Positions 10,991-23,907 of a stretch of 64,000 nt of DNA are shown here, piece after piece (position 1 is the first letter of the stretch; each line of letters begins with the position of its first letter). The notes under the pieces are model-generated. The model did no database searches, was not told the DNA's origin, and saw only the letters and a list, made by a program, of their open reading frames with translations. Position numbers and translations under genes: made by a program. The stretch is from Cryptomeria japonica (taxonomy: Eukaryota; Streptophyta; Pinopsida; Cupressales; Cupressaceae): contig NC_081411.1 in assembly GCF_030272615.1 (NCBI RefSeq), positions 181,930,977 to 181,994,976 of the forward strand, read 5' to 3'.

Positions 10991-12834
10991 ATGCACTATA
11001 AAATTATTTTATAAAAATCCCATATGATAAGAAAAGACTCAAAGTAAATTTGCCACCTTAATTTACTTTATGTATATGTTTCTCCATCAATTTAAATTTT
11101 AAATACTATAAGAAATATGGAATGCTTCTTGGCTATACATAAAAGAAAAGACTAAGCATCTTCATGTTAAATTTTTTTCATTGCTATTTTAAATAATTAT
11201 CATTTTTTAATTAATTAATCAATTTTAAATATTACACATTATAATTCATTTGACTGAACATAATTAATAAAGATAATGATATATTCTTTGATTATACAAT
11301 CTATCATTATTAATTTTTTTGTAAATAGTAATGATAAAAAATGAAACTAAATATGATATCATAGATAACATTTATAAAATAGATATTATTTGATTGATCG
11401 CTACCATGAGATTTACTTTATGATAACCAAAGTTTAATATAATATAATATTAACATGATGCAATTTAATTTTTAACTATTTTATATTTATATTATTATTT
11501 AATACTGCATTAAATTAATTTTTATTATATGCAATGATTTCTAGTCTTAACCATAACGTAAGTGAACTCTTAGCTATAATTGACAACATAATTGATTCAT
11601 ATAAAATAAAAAAGAACATCATATAGTTTGTGTCTTTTTTTAAATGTTATTATGAATCTAATTACAATATAAATTTATGTTTATATTAAAATAATGTTAA
11701 TATTATATTATTAATGTTAAAATTATCAAATTGTTATTTTCATATTATTCTAATTGATATGATTTTATATTATTGTTATTATTGAATTATTTCTTTTATA
11801 TTCTTACTAGTATTTTATTACTTTTTATTGCTATATTACTAATATTTTTTATTATATTATGTTTTTATTTTGTTGTTTTATTCTTTTTATATTACCAAAA
11901 AATTATATAAACATAATCCCAACCTAATTAAAATCTATTTATAAATTACACAAAAATAATTTCTAACTATTATAAATCATTGGCATTGTTATTAGACCTC
12001 AAGTATTTCACTTAGTCAAATAAAAACCAAAATATCACCCAATCAAATGAAAGCTAATATACATATGGGATGAGAAATTAAGAAATTAATTATAATTTGA
12101 ATACTTTAATAATAAAATTTTAATGTTACTTTATTTTTACATAAGTTTTTCTTAAAAAATACAAAACTATTTAAATAGTTCATTTTTATAAACATTAAAT
12201 GTTATTGATATAATTATATTTAAAATAATATTTTCTAATGACAAACCAGTAATAAATAAAATGTTATTACTCCTTACATTTTTCCATTGTCAAAAGTAAA
12301 ATAAATCAACTTTGTATCATTTTTCTAATTATCTTTTTGTAATTGTGAATAAAACCAAATAAATCACCAACTTTAGAGCAATATGATAATTGAGATAAAT
12401 TTTCAAAATAATTATCCAAACATTTTAATAATCCACAATCCAAAATTTGATTAAAAGAAATTAAAACACAATTAATAACTAAATTATATATAAAAGATAT
12501 TTACATTAATATATTTATTTGAGATTGAATTTAAATCTAAAATATATATTAATTTTAATTATTTTATCTTTATTTTAATTCTAAACTCATCAAATCGAAA
12601 TACAATTTTAAACACAAATACTTTATTTACTATTACTATGAGTACCTAATTGTCCTAGATATTTTAAAAGATGAGTTTATACCTTTCATTAAGAATTTTG
12701 AGCAATAAACTTTCAATTGCTAAAACCGCATTAAAAACGACGAAAAAATTGGCGGATAACATGACGGAAAATAGAAAACGGTAGCGGTTTGTCAGCGTGA
12801 GACACATTTCCGACGTGGGGTGCCCCCACAGAGG
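10991..12834. other. AT-rich gene-free DNA
   Basis: Very AT-rich sequence with many short A and T runs. No open frame with protein-like composition, no splice-bounded exon and no LTR or tandem structure was found by eye. Confidence 0.5.
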
Positions 12835-13110
12835 ATAGCCTATCGGCTAATGATTATAACTCCGGACCAGCAGTGCCTGTCTAATAAGTTAGAGCAATCA
12901 ACCCAGTAATCTTCGCGTTTAAGTTGTTTTAAAAATAATGTCACATTATTCCATACGCAAACCTGTTTATTGTGGAAATGGTTATCAATATTATGTTTAT
13001 TGTCCAACTTGTTTATTTAATTAATTATTATTGTAAACCTGCGGAGTCGTTGTTCTAATTTGAAATGCTCTGCAAGTTGGATATTTATATTTATATTTAT
13101 GGCAGTCTAT
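12835..13110 (+). repeat. Diverged direct repeat, copy a
   Basis: Pairs with 13790-14040. Shared segments, in order: a gactgaccatctaacaacttagag-type stretch, agtaatcaaccnagnaatcttcg, a gtttattgt/cttgtttaattaat stretch and a tctgcaagttggatatttatatttatggc end. Identity is roughly 70-75 percent by eye. The surroundings are much more AT-rich, so this pair stands out. Function unknown. Confidence 0.55.
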
Positions 13111-13789
13111 TCTTCATAGTGGAAGGGTAGAAATAGAGCGTAAATTTGACAGTGGAGTAAATCTTTGTTTATAATTATTCATTGAAAGTCGTCTTTGTAT
13201 CTATTCTATATAATTAGAAACTGTCGTCATATAGTGTTTTTAAATTTTTTAATTTTCATATTATAATTAAAATGATTAAATATAGTTATATGATGATGAA
13301 ATTAAGGTTTGAGTTAGAAATTGGATTAAGACAGAAAGTGAAAAAAATATAAGAAAAAATCAAACTAAAATATAATGAAATCTATTAAAAATTGAAGTCC
13401 AATTCTAATTATGATGTTTTGTTTTTGTTTGATTTTCTTTAAAATTCTCAAGTTCAAATTTTTTTGTTTACTTTTTAAATTCTTTAAGTAATTCAATTTC
13501 TAAATGTTATTTTGAATAAATATAATGATTAAATTTGTATTCTCCATATCATTATTATTTTTTGTTTATTTTTTAAATTTATTTTGATAGAATTCTTAAA
13601 GATTATATAGTAATAGATATGCTTTTGTATTAATTTTAAATTTTTTTATCTCTCATTATTGACTTTTCCTTTCATGTTCTTTTACACATTCTATTCTATG
13701 ATAGGTCTATTTCAACCTATCTAAACATTTTTGTTTGCAGTGTACATATTCCAACTATTCACTTCGATTTAAAATTATTTGGCGAAGGC

Positions 13790-14040
13790 CCTATAAAATG
13801 TTTATAACATTGGACAACGACTGACCATCTAACAACTTAGAGTAATCAACCGAGGAATCTTCGTATTTATGTTTTTTTAATTATTGTCATGTAAATAATG
13901 CAACACTTTTGCATAGGCAAGGCATCTTCACATTTTCATGGTAAACTTGTTTAATTAATATTGTGAATCGCTCAAAATAATAGTGCTGATTTGAAATATT
14001 CCACAAGTTGGGTATTTATATTTATGGCTGCTTATTATTA
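13790..14040 (+). repeat. Diverged direct repeat, copy b
   Basis: Second member of the pair described at 12835-13110, about 955 bp downstream in the same orientation. It ends with ccacaagttgggtatttatatttatggctgc, which aligns with the end of copy a. It contains no coding frame. Confidence 0.55.
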
Positions 14041-15251
14041 ACCATAAAAAATCTAACCTTAGTGCCTAGTAGCATATGGTATAGGACAAAAAATTCTTAC
14101 ATAATATCTCAAAAGAATATCCTATAAGATTCAATCATTCAATTCTAGAAGAAGTTTTATTTCTCAATATTATGGTTAGATATTACAAAATTAGTATTGT
14201 AACAATAATTGTTCTATCAATTTTTTAAGTTAAATTGATTGTTTTATTAGGTAAATTTAGTCTAATTACAACATCCATTGGTAATTTAGAAGAATCATAA
14301 TTCTTTTATCATTACAAGACTACATGATTTCCATCTATTATTCCACGTAATGTTCAGAAAGCTTTTCTATAATATTTTCCATAACTAATTATAGACTCAT
14401 GACCTCCATCCACCCTTTACTAATGTCTTAAATTTATTTTAAATAATTAATCATGTACCATTTATGCTAATGAAAGTCAATTTCAATATTGTTAGGTAGT
14501 TGAATTGTAACCCCCCATTCATCTTTTCCATAGTTATCGCTCTTCTCTATCAAACATTCATCAAAGGGAGTGCACTCACTTCCTTTATTAAGTCTCTTTC
14601 ATTCATATTTGTTCCTTCGATAGATTCCTTTTTCTCTCTATTGGTTTCCAATAAAGTATATTTTTTATCTTCTCGTCCTTCCATGGATTCAATATCTCCT
14701 ACTAGCACTCCACCTTATACCAAAGATGCATTTTAGACAACTTGAAGTCTAATCCATAGAGGTTGGAGAGCATGTACATAATCACATATAATAATTTTGA
14801 CAATAAATTTGTGCTATTGTAAACAATTTCATTAAAAAATTATCGTTAAAAAGAAAACTAATCATGATAATAGCTCAAAAAAATCCTACTGTAAAATGTC
14901 TTAAGAATTGAAAAGTAATAATTATTATCTTTTTATTATAAATAGTAATAATTTATAAGTTTTATTCTTATTTCTATAATCATTATCAACATTATATTTC
15001 TTAACATTATTATTATATATATAATGGATTATAATATTATTCTTACGATCATTATTATCTTCATTCTTATTATTCTTATTATAAATTTTACTATAACTAA
15101 TTAATTTTTTTATGATAATAAAATTAAATAAGAAAATATCATTATTATTATCAATAATCTGTTAAATCTATTTTTTTAAATTAGTATTAATTTTTTAATA
15201 TTTTATGATAATAATAAAGTAATCATTCATAATAACAATGATAATCATAAG
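14041..15251. other. AT-rich gene-free DNA
   Basis: No supported feature. A 78-codon open frame at 14500-14736 reads mostly Ser, Phe, Ile and Leu without any motif and is treated as chance. Confidence 0.45.
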
Positions 15252-15407
15252 AATTATGATGGTTTTTTGAAAGGAAATCCAGGTCGGGTGCATGGGGGTG
15301 GGGTCATTTGTGACCACAACTATAATTTGGTCCTAGCTTATGTGGCTAACCTACCGATACAAACTTCAAGTGTTGTAGAGGTGGTACTAGCTTATTATAT
15401 GTCTTAA
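15252..15407 (+). mobile_element. LINE-type RNase H remnant
   Basis: A 51-codon frame starting NYDGFLKGNPGRVHGGGVIC and continuing DHNYNLVLAYVANLPIQTSS, then VVEVV, ending in TAA at 15405-15407. This matches the start of the RNase H domain found at the C terminus of plant L1-type LINE polyproteins and related host proteins (pattern DGxxKGNPGxxGxGxVIRD, then a later Glu). The first catalytic Asp and the Glu in VVEVV are present. The rest of the domain is missing, so this is a short relic. Confidence 0.6.
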
Positions 15408-16688
15408 CATTATGTTCAATAATTCACCATTTTTTCCTTTATCTTGATCCATCTAATCCTAGCCTTTCATCTTGTTCAAAAGGATAATATTCAAAATTCA
15501 TACTCATGTGACAAATGCTCCACCTTTTCCCTTCATGTCTCTAGCTTAATTTTTTCCCTCATTTATTGAACCTAGACACTTTTCCTTAGGTCAAATTTAT
15601 ATCCTATCTATTCATCTTTACCAAAATCTCTTAATCCTAGGCACTTCCATAAATATGTTTCCCTAATCTTATCCCAAACCCTATATCTTTCCTATCATGT
15701 GACACTTGTTACATGAATGTATTTTCATTCCTAACACTAATCCTCTTTCAATTTAATTCATTCATTCAATCTCTTTACTATTTTCCTTGATTTTACATCT
15801 TAAGATTTATGTATTTTGAGGTCATCAATCAATCCACCCCATTAACACTTATGCTATTGATATTATGCTACTTTTTTATCATATCATTGATATGATAATG
15901 AGGTTATGGTGGTTTATTGAGCATTCCATGCATCAAGAGAGAATCAAATATAAATAGGGTTCATTCTATTTTAGGCTCTATCAAGGAGAATGGAGGTAGA
16001 TGGGGGTATATATTTTATTTTATTGCATTTCTAATGTTTCTATTCTTCAATCTATTCTATCCCCTCTTCAATATTCACATGAAATAATTAACATAATCTA
16101 TAAAATGGATCACATGATAACAACATAACAACTCAATTAACCAAACATGAAATTTTCAAAGGGATCCTAAAGAAAGAAATGTAATATAAATGTGCCTATA
16201 ATATTAATATATAGCCATAATAAAGAACAATAGGTCTTTCAGACAATAATTAAAAATTAAAGATATGAAGAGATAAGATCATTGACACACCATCATCAAA
16301 TCTATTCTTAATCACATTAAAAAGGTCTCACACAAGACATAGAAATATGCTTAGGTTTTTTAATTTATGAATGTTCACAATCATCATAACAATAACTTAA
16401 CTCAAAACAATAAGAATAATAACATACAAAAACCTTTGAATGCATATCAACCACCATTGATAGATTCTTCTAGCTCTAACCCTTTAGAGTAATTTTTTCA
16501 AAAATTATTGTACAAGATAAGAAAAATTTAATGAAATAAATAATATATTAATTAATATATCACAATAAAATTAATTCAAAATCTACAGAAATCTCCATGC
16601 AAAATATTACTATATGTAGGGTTTGAACCCTTAAAGTATAGATGCCTTCTATTTAAATATGTAGGTGCAAGGATTTCCACAAGACCTC
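15408..16688. other. Gene-free DNA
   Basis: Moderately AT-rich with no supported exon or repeat structure. A sequence resembling a tRNA T-arm (gggtttgaaccc near 16619) is not accompanied by the other arms. Confidence 0.4.
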
Positions 16689-17146
16689 TGTAAGAATTTG
16701 TAGAAAATAGCCAAGATCAAGAGTATATTGAATAGCACAAAAGAGAGGCAAAATAGAGAATAAATGGTATTCTTAATATTATCAAAATGATCATTAAAAA
16801 TTACATACAATGTAGATTAACCTTCTTATAAAGGCAAGGATAAGAGACAACAGGGCACACAAAGATGACATGTGATTCAATGAGATGCAAGGGTAGGTAA
16901 GAGAAATAATAAAATATTCCACATGAGGTGGATCACCCATCGAAGGTGGAATTATCATCCCACAATAAGTGAATATGATAAAGCAACAATAACATCACAC
17001 CATAAAAGGTGGAATTTATCCTACATACACACTCCCAATGTATGCACATCCCTAAGTGTCTCATATGCAAACTATGATGTTAGGCATTTACCTAAGTCGA
17101 CTTAAGATTTATTTATATCCTATATGAATAAATAATTACACCAACA
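16689..17146 (-). mobile_element. LTR of a minus-strand element (3' LTR end)
   Basis: On the minus strand a purine tract (ttaagggggg, plus-strand 17147-17156) is followed at once by TGTTGGTGTAATTATTTATT, the usual order of polypurine tract and 3' LTR start. Reading on, the minus strand reaches a ...ttcttaca end at about 16689, giving an LTR of about 458 bp that starts TG and ends CA. The remaining element would lie at higher coordinates, but no pol motif was recognised there. No second LTR or target duplication was found. The Copia superfamily is the likeliest assignment. Confidence 0.4.
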
Positions 17147-17156
17147 CCCCCCTTAA

Positions 17157-17689
17157 GTGCAACTTAGGGGAATGCACCTAATCTAACAATGCAAGATGGG
17201 TCCCGACTAAGGCCATATTAGGTACCCATGTACAAATGAAATGCAATCAAACCAATGCAAATAAATCTCTCACAAATGGAGAAAGGGAAAAAAATGCATG
17301 GGAAAAAATTTCCCCCAAAAGAAAGATGAATATATACAAGAGAACTCTCAGAGAAGTATGAGAAGGAAAAAACCCCATGTGAGGAAAAAGTCCCCCCCTG
17401 TAAGAGAGAAGAAGAGAAACCAACTAGTCCCCCCTCAATGTAAAATGTGCACCAATGGTAGAAGCTCGAAACTGAATGAAGTAACTGCTCCATGAATTTT
17501 GAACAACGTTCCTCCCCTTAGGAAGAAACAAAACCAAAGGTGTATCTATGAACTCTACCCAATCATGAAGGAGGGTAAAAGAACAAACCTGTGTCACACT
17601 TTTATAAAGGAACCAACCAACACAACTAAAACTGTTTATCTTCGATCGCATAAAAGTGATATTTTTAAAATAATAAAACACATAAGAAA
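17157..17689. other. Purine-rich segment, possible internal remnant of the minus-strand element
   Basis: Rich in gaaa/aagga-type runs between the LTR at 16689-17146 and the repeat array. If the LTR call is right, this is what remains of that element's internal part. Both strands show short open frames, but none has a motif. Confidence 0.3.
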
Positions 17690-20165
17690 TACTTTCAATG
17701 TTAACATTTTCAAATTAAAAGATCTAGGGCTCATAAATTAAGTGGTCCAAAATGTAAGAACTATTTTCAAAATGCTTGTTAATTGTTAAGCGAAAATTAA
17801 TATAAATAAAAAACTTTGATTATAATTTTTGAATAAAGAGTCGAGTGATGCACTCAAGGAATAAACATATTGCAATAAAATAATATGTGTTCAATTTAAA
17901 TAGAAATGTTATTGACATTAAATCTAAAATTACATCCCTAAAACTTATTTATTTCCTATAAATATTGTCTAACAAACAAAATAATTTACATGTGACAATA
18001 ATATGAAATGACATTCAGATGAATAAATAAAAGACAAAAGAATAAGTCTACTTGAGACATAGTCTTGATTACAAAATGGTTTTAGGAGACATCGACACTT
18101 TCCTAAAAGGAAATAAATCAATAAATATTTTCAAATCATAAAAAGCATTTTAAAATATCATATTCGATAATGGACATTCTTTTTACCATGTATATCAGTA
18201 AGAAGTCAATGTTGACACAGAATTTATTCGAATGGAAGATTCTAGGAACAAACATGAATGAAAACAAAATTTAAGATGTTCCTCATATTGGTAGTCAAGG
18301 AAATATCTTAGGAGCAAACATGAATAAAAATAAAAAATAAAATAAACAAAAATATAAGCACTACTTTCACCATTAAGGTCCTCAAAGTAAAAGATCTAGA
18401 GCACATAAATCAATTGGTCCAAAAAATAAGAACTTTTTTTTTAAATGTGCGCTAATTCTTTAGGAAAAGCTTAAATAAATAAAAATGTAAGCACTACTTT
18501 TATTGTAATTTTTGAATAAATAATTGAATGATGCACTCAAGGACTAAACATATTGCAATATAGCAGGTGTTCAATTTATATAGAAATATCATCTATTGAC
18601 ATTAAATGCTATATTTGACCCTAAAAATTATGTATTTCCTATAAATATTATCTAACAAATAAAAATTTACACATGGTAATGATAAGAAATGTTATTAGAG
18701 GAATTAATAAAAGATAGAACAATAAGTAACTTACTTGAGACATGGCCTTGATTGCAAGATGGTTTAAGAAAACATTGACACTTTCCTAAAAGAAAATAAA
18801 CCACTAAATAATTTATGATCGTTAAAACCATTTAAAAATATAATATCCGATAATGGACATTCTTTTTATCATGTATATTATCAAAGAAGTCAACATTGAC
18901 ATAGTCTATATTTTAATGGAAGATTCTAGGAACAAACATGAATAAAAATAAAATGTAAGATGTTCCTTGTATTCGTAGTTTAGGAATTACTCTAGGAGAA
19001 AACATGAATAAAAATCAAAATCTAAATTAAAACCATAAGCACTACATATCTAGCGCACATAAATTAATTGGTACAAAACATAGGGACTATTTTTTAAATG
19101 CTAGGTAAATGTTTAGCAAAAACTAAAAAAACTAAAAACATTAGTAGTACTTTGATTATAATTTTTGACTAAAGAATCGAGTGATGAACTCAAGGTGTAA
19201 ACATATTGCAATAAAATAGCAAGTGTTCAATTTAAATATAATGCCACCTATTGGCATTAAATTTAAAATTACACCCCAAATCTTCTTTAATTCCTATAAA
19301 AAAATAAAAAATTTACACGTGACAATGATATGAAAATAAAAGACAAAAGAATAATTCTATATGAGACACAATATTGATTTCAATATGATTTTAGTGGGCA
19401 TCAACACTTTCCTATATGGAAATAAATCAATAAATATTTTCAAATCATAAAAAATATTTTATAATAGCATACCTGATAATTGATATAATTTTTATCATAT
19501 ATATCAACAAAGAAGTCAACGTAGTCTATATTTGAATTAAAGATCCTAGGAACAAACATGAATAAAAGAAAAATGTAAGATGCTCCTCGTATTCATAGAT
19601 TAGGAAAGATTCTAGGAGAAAACATGAATTAAAAAAAAAAAGAAGTAAAAGCATAAGCACTACTTTCAATGTTAAGGTTTTCAAAGTAAAATATTTAGGG
19701 CACATAAATTAATTAGGCCAAAACATAAGCATCATTTTTGAAATGCTTGGTAATTTTTTAGCAAAAAGTGGAAAAAAAAAAAATAAATTAAAAAAAAAAA
19801 AATTACTTTTATTATAATTTTTGAATTAAGAATCGAGTGATGCATTTAAGGACTAAAAATATTCCAATAAAATAGAAAGTGTTAAATTTAGATAGAAATA
19901 TCATCCATTAACATTAAACTTAAATTTATACCCTAAAACTTATTTATTTCTTAAAATTATTATTTAACAACTTAAAAATTTACATGTGACTAATATGAAA
20001 TAACATTCACATGAATAAATAAAACACAAAAGAATAAGTCTATTTGAGACATAATCTAGATTACAAGATGGTTTTAAGGTACATTGACAGTTTCTCAAAA
20101 AGAAATAAATCAAAAAATAATTTCAAGTCATAAGAAATATTTTATAATATCATAGGAAATATGCA
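17690..20165. repeat. Divergent tandem array (~600-690-bp units), left part
   Basis: About four head-to-tail copies of a long AT-rich unit. The anchor gagacat...cttgatta.aagatgg occurs at about 18055, 18735, 19363 and 20048, giving spacings of 680, 628 and 685. Other recurring blocks are aaagtaaaagatctagggcacataaatta, gtgatgcactcaaggactaaacatattgcaat, attgacattaaat, ttatttcctataaatatt, gacactttcctaaaaggaaataaatcaataaatattt and ggaacaaacatgaataaaa. The same unit resumes after the inserted DNA at 34086. No coding capacity. Confidence 0.85.
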
Positions 20166-20739
20166 CTTCTAGTGCTATAAATTAGTGAGCATCATTGAAG
20201 TTTGCATTGGTGGAAAAACTTGTTGAGATTTTACTAACATGGCTTCTATTAACTCCTCCATTTGCAATGATTATCATTTGAAGATTGATAACGTAAAAGT
20301 TATAATGCACGCTCTTCTAATGCAGTAGGACATTCTTGCTCTATCGAATCTAGATCTCCTTATTTTTCTAGTTTCTGTGCATGTGTTTTTCTATCGAATA
20401 TAGATCTCCTAGGAATTTTGCAGCAACATTGTTTCATCTGAAGAGTTTCCTGTCGAGAGTGTTGGTGTCTTATTAGGTTTTCACAAGAAGATTGATTACA
20501 GATAGTACTAGTCTAACAAAGGTCCATTTCTAGGACAAGGGAGTTCACTTCACCCAAGCATATGTTGCAGTTGCTCTTCCTTGGCTGAATTTATATAACC
20601 CTGATGAGTTTGTGCATGGGAAGCTTCTTCCACTACTTCCAAAGAAGCACTTTCAAGAAGATGGCAATCATGTCTTTGTTGTTTAGGGAAAACTAAAAGG
20701 CTTTATTGAGTAAATACTTATTTCCACTTGTATTATTTT

Positions 20740-21945
20740 TGTTGGCCATTTGGTGGAATTGATTATGTGTTGCATTGATGTTAACACTAGCTGTTTGGAT
20801 TCTTTACCAGCACCCTTTTGGTCCTGGTAGGTTGAGTGGTTTCGGGTTAACTTGGTTCCGACATGATCCTGTAGGCTCCGATATAGTCTGGTGATAGAAT
20901 TGGCTTGTTCATGATACTTATACTCATATTTGGTCAATTGGTTTTGGTCTGGTGATTGGATGCTATCCTTCTTTCTTAAAAGATTGGTTTCTAGTTCCGG
21001 CGAGCGTTTCACCAGCAGAGATTTTTATGGAGATCTTTGATGAATTGGATAAGTGGTATTGGTGTAGCTTCTGATGGAGTTTTAGGATGTTATTTGTGAT
21101 CATGTTCAAGACTTGGCATTTGGAGATCATTGCTGAAGCGTGTGGACCTATACTTGGTCTCGGTTGATCTAGGTTTTGGACTGACTTTAATGTAATGTGT
21201 GGATAGGACCTATTGATGTATTTTTGGGATATCTTATGTGTTGATCTTACTTGTTTGGTCTAAGGTTGTCATGGTTTGTAATTATGTAATTAGTTTATTG
21301 TTTGGTGGCCAACCTGATTGTTTATGGTTGACAGTTTGTATAAATAGATGTAAGATCTCATTGTACATCATCATGTTTAATGCAAGAAGTCATGGTCAAG
21401 GAGTGTAATGTACAAATAATGTAATATCATCTAGGCAGAGGAGTTGGTCGATCATTGGAGATCGAGTTGGGTTTATGTAAGAGGATTTAGTCCTCCGGTA
21501 TTGAGCTTAACCGAAACTGTACTCAGGCATAGGAGATGCTATCTTTTGTAGTTCAACACTTCTCCAGATAGTAGTCTAGATTTATATGTAGTCACTGTGG
21601 CTCATTTTGTGATGAGTAGTGTGCTCTAGGCTATTGGCCTTCCTGCAAGTGCAGGCCCTTCATTGTAATTCACATACTTATTGTACAAGTATTATTTGAC
21701 TATGCGTAGGCTTCCCACGATGATTTTTCCCTTTACTGGGTTTTCCATGTACAAATATTGGTGTTTTGTGGATGGATTTTATTCTGTGATTATTGTTTAT
21801 GCTTAATTGGATTAACTGCTATTCCAGTATTATTATTTTGGGTTCCGGTATTAATGTTTTAATCATTGAATATTCTTGTAATCTATGACAACTGATTCAC
21901 CCCCCCCCCTCTTAGTTGTCTTCCAGTTATCTGAATTGTCTAACA
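20740..21945 (+). repeat. 5' LTR of Copia element A
   Basis: Begins TGTTGGCCATTTGGTGG and ends ...ttgtctaaca, about 1.2 kb. It contains a TATA-like tttgtataaatag near 21335, a C-run before the end (21900-21909) and the cttcctgcaagtgcaggccc block also found in the LTR at 1-637. It is followed by ttggtcttagagct, a variant of the methionine-initiator tRNA primer site. The partner LTR is at 32782-34010. Confidence 0.88.
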
Positions 21946-22105
21946 ATTGGTCTTAGAGCTTTGGTCCTCTCTGTAGAAAGCTTAATTGCTTGAGGAAGAT
22001 CTTGTGGTGACTAATAGTTCAAATTCATCTAGTTCTTCTGGAGCTATCTTTTGAAGGGATATTCTGAGGCTTGATGGAACAAACTACATAGTATGGAAGA
22101 CTAAG

Positions 22106-22910
22106 ATGGAGACTCAATTGAGATTTCTTGGCAAGGAGATTTGGGAGATCACACCGAATGGTGTCACACCCTATAATCTAGGATCTGGCAATCCTCCTCC
22201 AAAAAACCTAGGCAAGGAGCTTGATAATGATTGTAGAGCAAGAGAAGCCCTCTTGTGTGCAATTTCTGAACAACAGATAATGGGATTAACCGACAAATCA
22301 TCTAGAAAGGCTATATGGGATAAGTTGGAGACTCTTAATGAAGGTGACCCTATAGTGAAGATTGTTAAACTTGATGGTTACCGGGTGAGATATGAAAACC
22401 TAAAAATGGAAGAAGATGAAAGGATTACTGCATTCATGGAACAGGTAAATGAGATTGTTATGGGAATTCAATATTGTGGTGGAACTCTGAGCGAAGATGA
22501 AATTGTTTCTAAAGTCCTGAGAGCCCTACCAATGGCTTACAAAATGAAGGCTACTGCTATTAATGAATTGATAATAATGGCTAATACATCTGTCAACATA
22601 GATACCTTGGTTGGGAAACTATATACTTTTGAGCTTGAGGAATTTGGACCATCTGGAGATGTAAAGACTGAACCTACTTTTCATGCGTCTACATCTACAA
22701 TCGGTAAGCAAGACTAGAAAGCTTTATATGAAAAGGAGTTAGAATATATGAAGAGAGAAGATGATGAGTTTGAGAAACTTGAAGCATTTTTCTCTAGAAG
22801 AGTACTGAAAGCACTAGTAGGAAGTAAGTATGAAGGAAAAGAACCTTTTAAATGTTTTGCATGTAATAAGATTGGTCATTTTGCATCTAGATGTCCTAAA
22901 ATGAATTGAA
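22106..22910 (+). mobile_element. Copia A gag region with zinc knuckle
   Basis: Gag-like sequence: METQLRFLGKEIWEI, then KAIWDKLETLNEGD, RITAFMEQVNEIVMGI and VLRALPMAYKMKATAI, which match the UBN2-type gag core of plant Copia elements. A CCHC zinc knuckle (CFACNKIGHFASRC) lies near 22855-22896. It belongs to element A, which is broken. Confidence 0.85.
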
Positions 22911-23179
22911 GATTTGAAGAAAGAGTTAAAAGATTATTTAATACTAACCTTGAATATCATAACAAGTATAAGTACAAGAAAAACAAAGACAAATCATGCT
23001 ACATAGCGGATGAGGAAGGCATTACTGATTCAGATGATGAACCAACAGAAGGCTCTGCTAGTGGATCCGACAATGGGAAGGAATGGGTGTTCCTAGCTAT
23101 CAAGGAAGATGATCTGGCACTAGAAGAGAATGTACCTGAAGAGAAGGCACTTACTGTTAAAATTGAGGACAAGGATGAA

Positions 23180-23907
23180 TGGGTAATTGACAGTGGTTGT
23201 TCACATCATATGACTGGAGATAAAGGGAAGTTTCTTTCTTTGCAAGAACATGATCTTGGACTAGTTAGATTTGGAGATGAAAAGGCATGTATGATCAATG
23301 GAAAAGGAAATATAACATTGGATGGTAAGAACAATACTGAGAATGTTTATTATGTTGAAATTTTGAAGCATAATCTTTTGAGTGTAGAAAAATTGGTAGA
23401 CAAGGGATTTCAATTATAGTTCAAGGATGGAAAATACAAAATCATTAACAGATCTTGCTTGGAGATTGCAACCGGTACATAGAAAAAGGGTAATATATTT
23501 CATTTAAACTCCAATGAGAAGACATGTTTGATTACACAGATTGATGAGAGTTGGCTATGGCATAAAAGGTTGTGTCATGTGAATTTTGATTGCATTTTGA
23601 AGATCAGTTCAACTAAGGCAGTTAGGGATATACCTAAGATTATGAAGCCCTATAATCTGGTATGTAAAGAATGTCAAATGGGTAAACAAGTCAAACCTTA
23701 TTTTAGGAGTATACAAGATAGATCAAATGATGTTCCTGATCTTATTCATACTAATTTGTGTGGCCCTACTAGAGTTAAAAGTTTTCATGGTGATAGATAT
23801 TTCATGCTAATCATTGGTGATTATTCTAGAATGATGTGGGTTACTTTTTTGAGAGAAAGATTTGAAGCATTTGAAAAGTTTAAAATCTTTAATGCTAAAG
23901 TAGAAAC
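23180..23907 (+). mobile_element. Copia A protease and first half of integrase
   Basis: The aspartic protease motif WVIDSGCSHHMTGD is at about 23181-23222. Then follow the gag-pre-integrase segment (LWHKRLCHVNFD near 23553) with its zinc-binding His/Cys residues (CKECQMGKQ) and the start of the integrase core (DLIHTNLCGP, IIGDYSRMMWV). The reading is cut at 23907 by the insertion of element B and resumes at 30091. Confidence 0.87.

Noticed and set aside
14500-14736. 78-codon plus-strand open frame
   Set aside because: Low-complexity hydrophobic and Ser-rich reading with no motif, splice sites or homologous copy in the window.
16610-16640. tRNA-like T-arm (gggtttgaaccc)
   Set aside because: No acceptor, D or anticodon arm can be placed at the proper distance on either strand.
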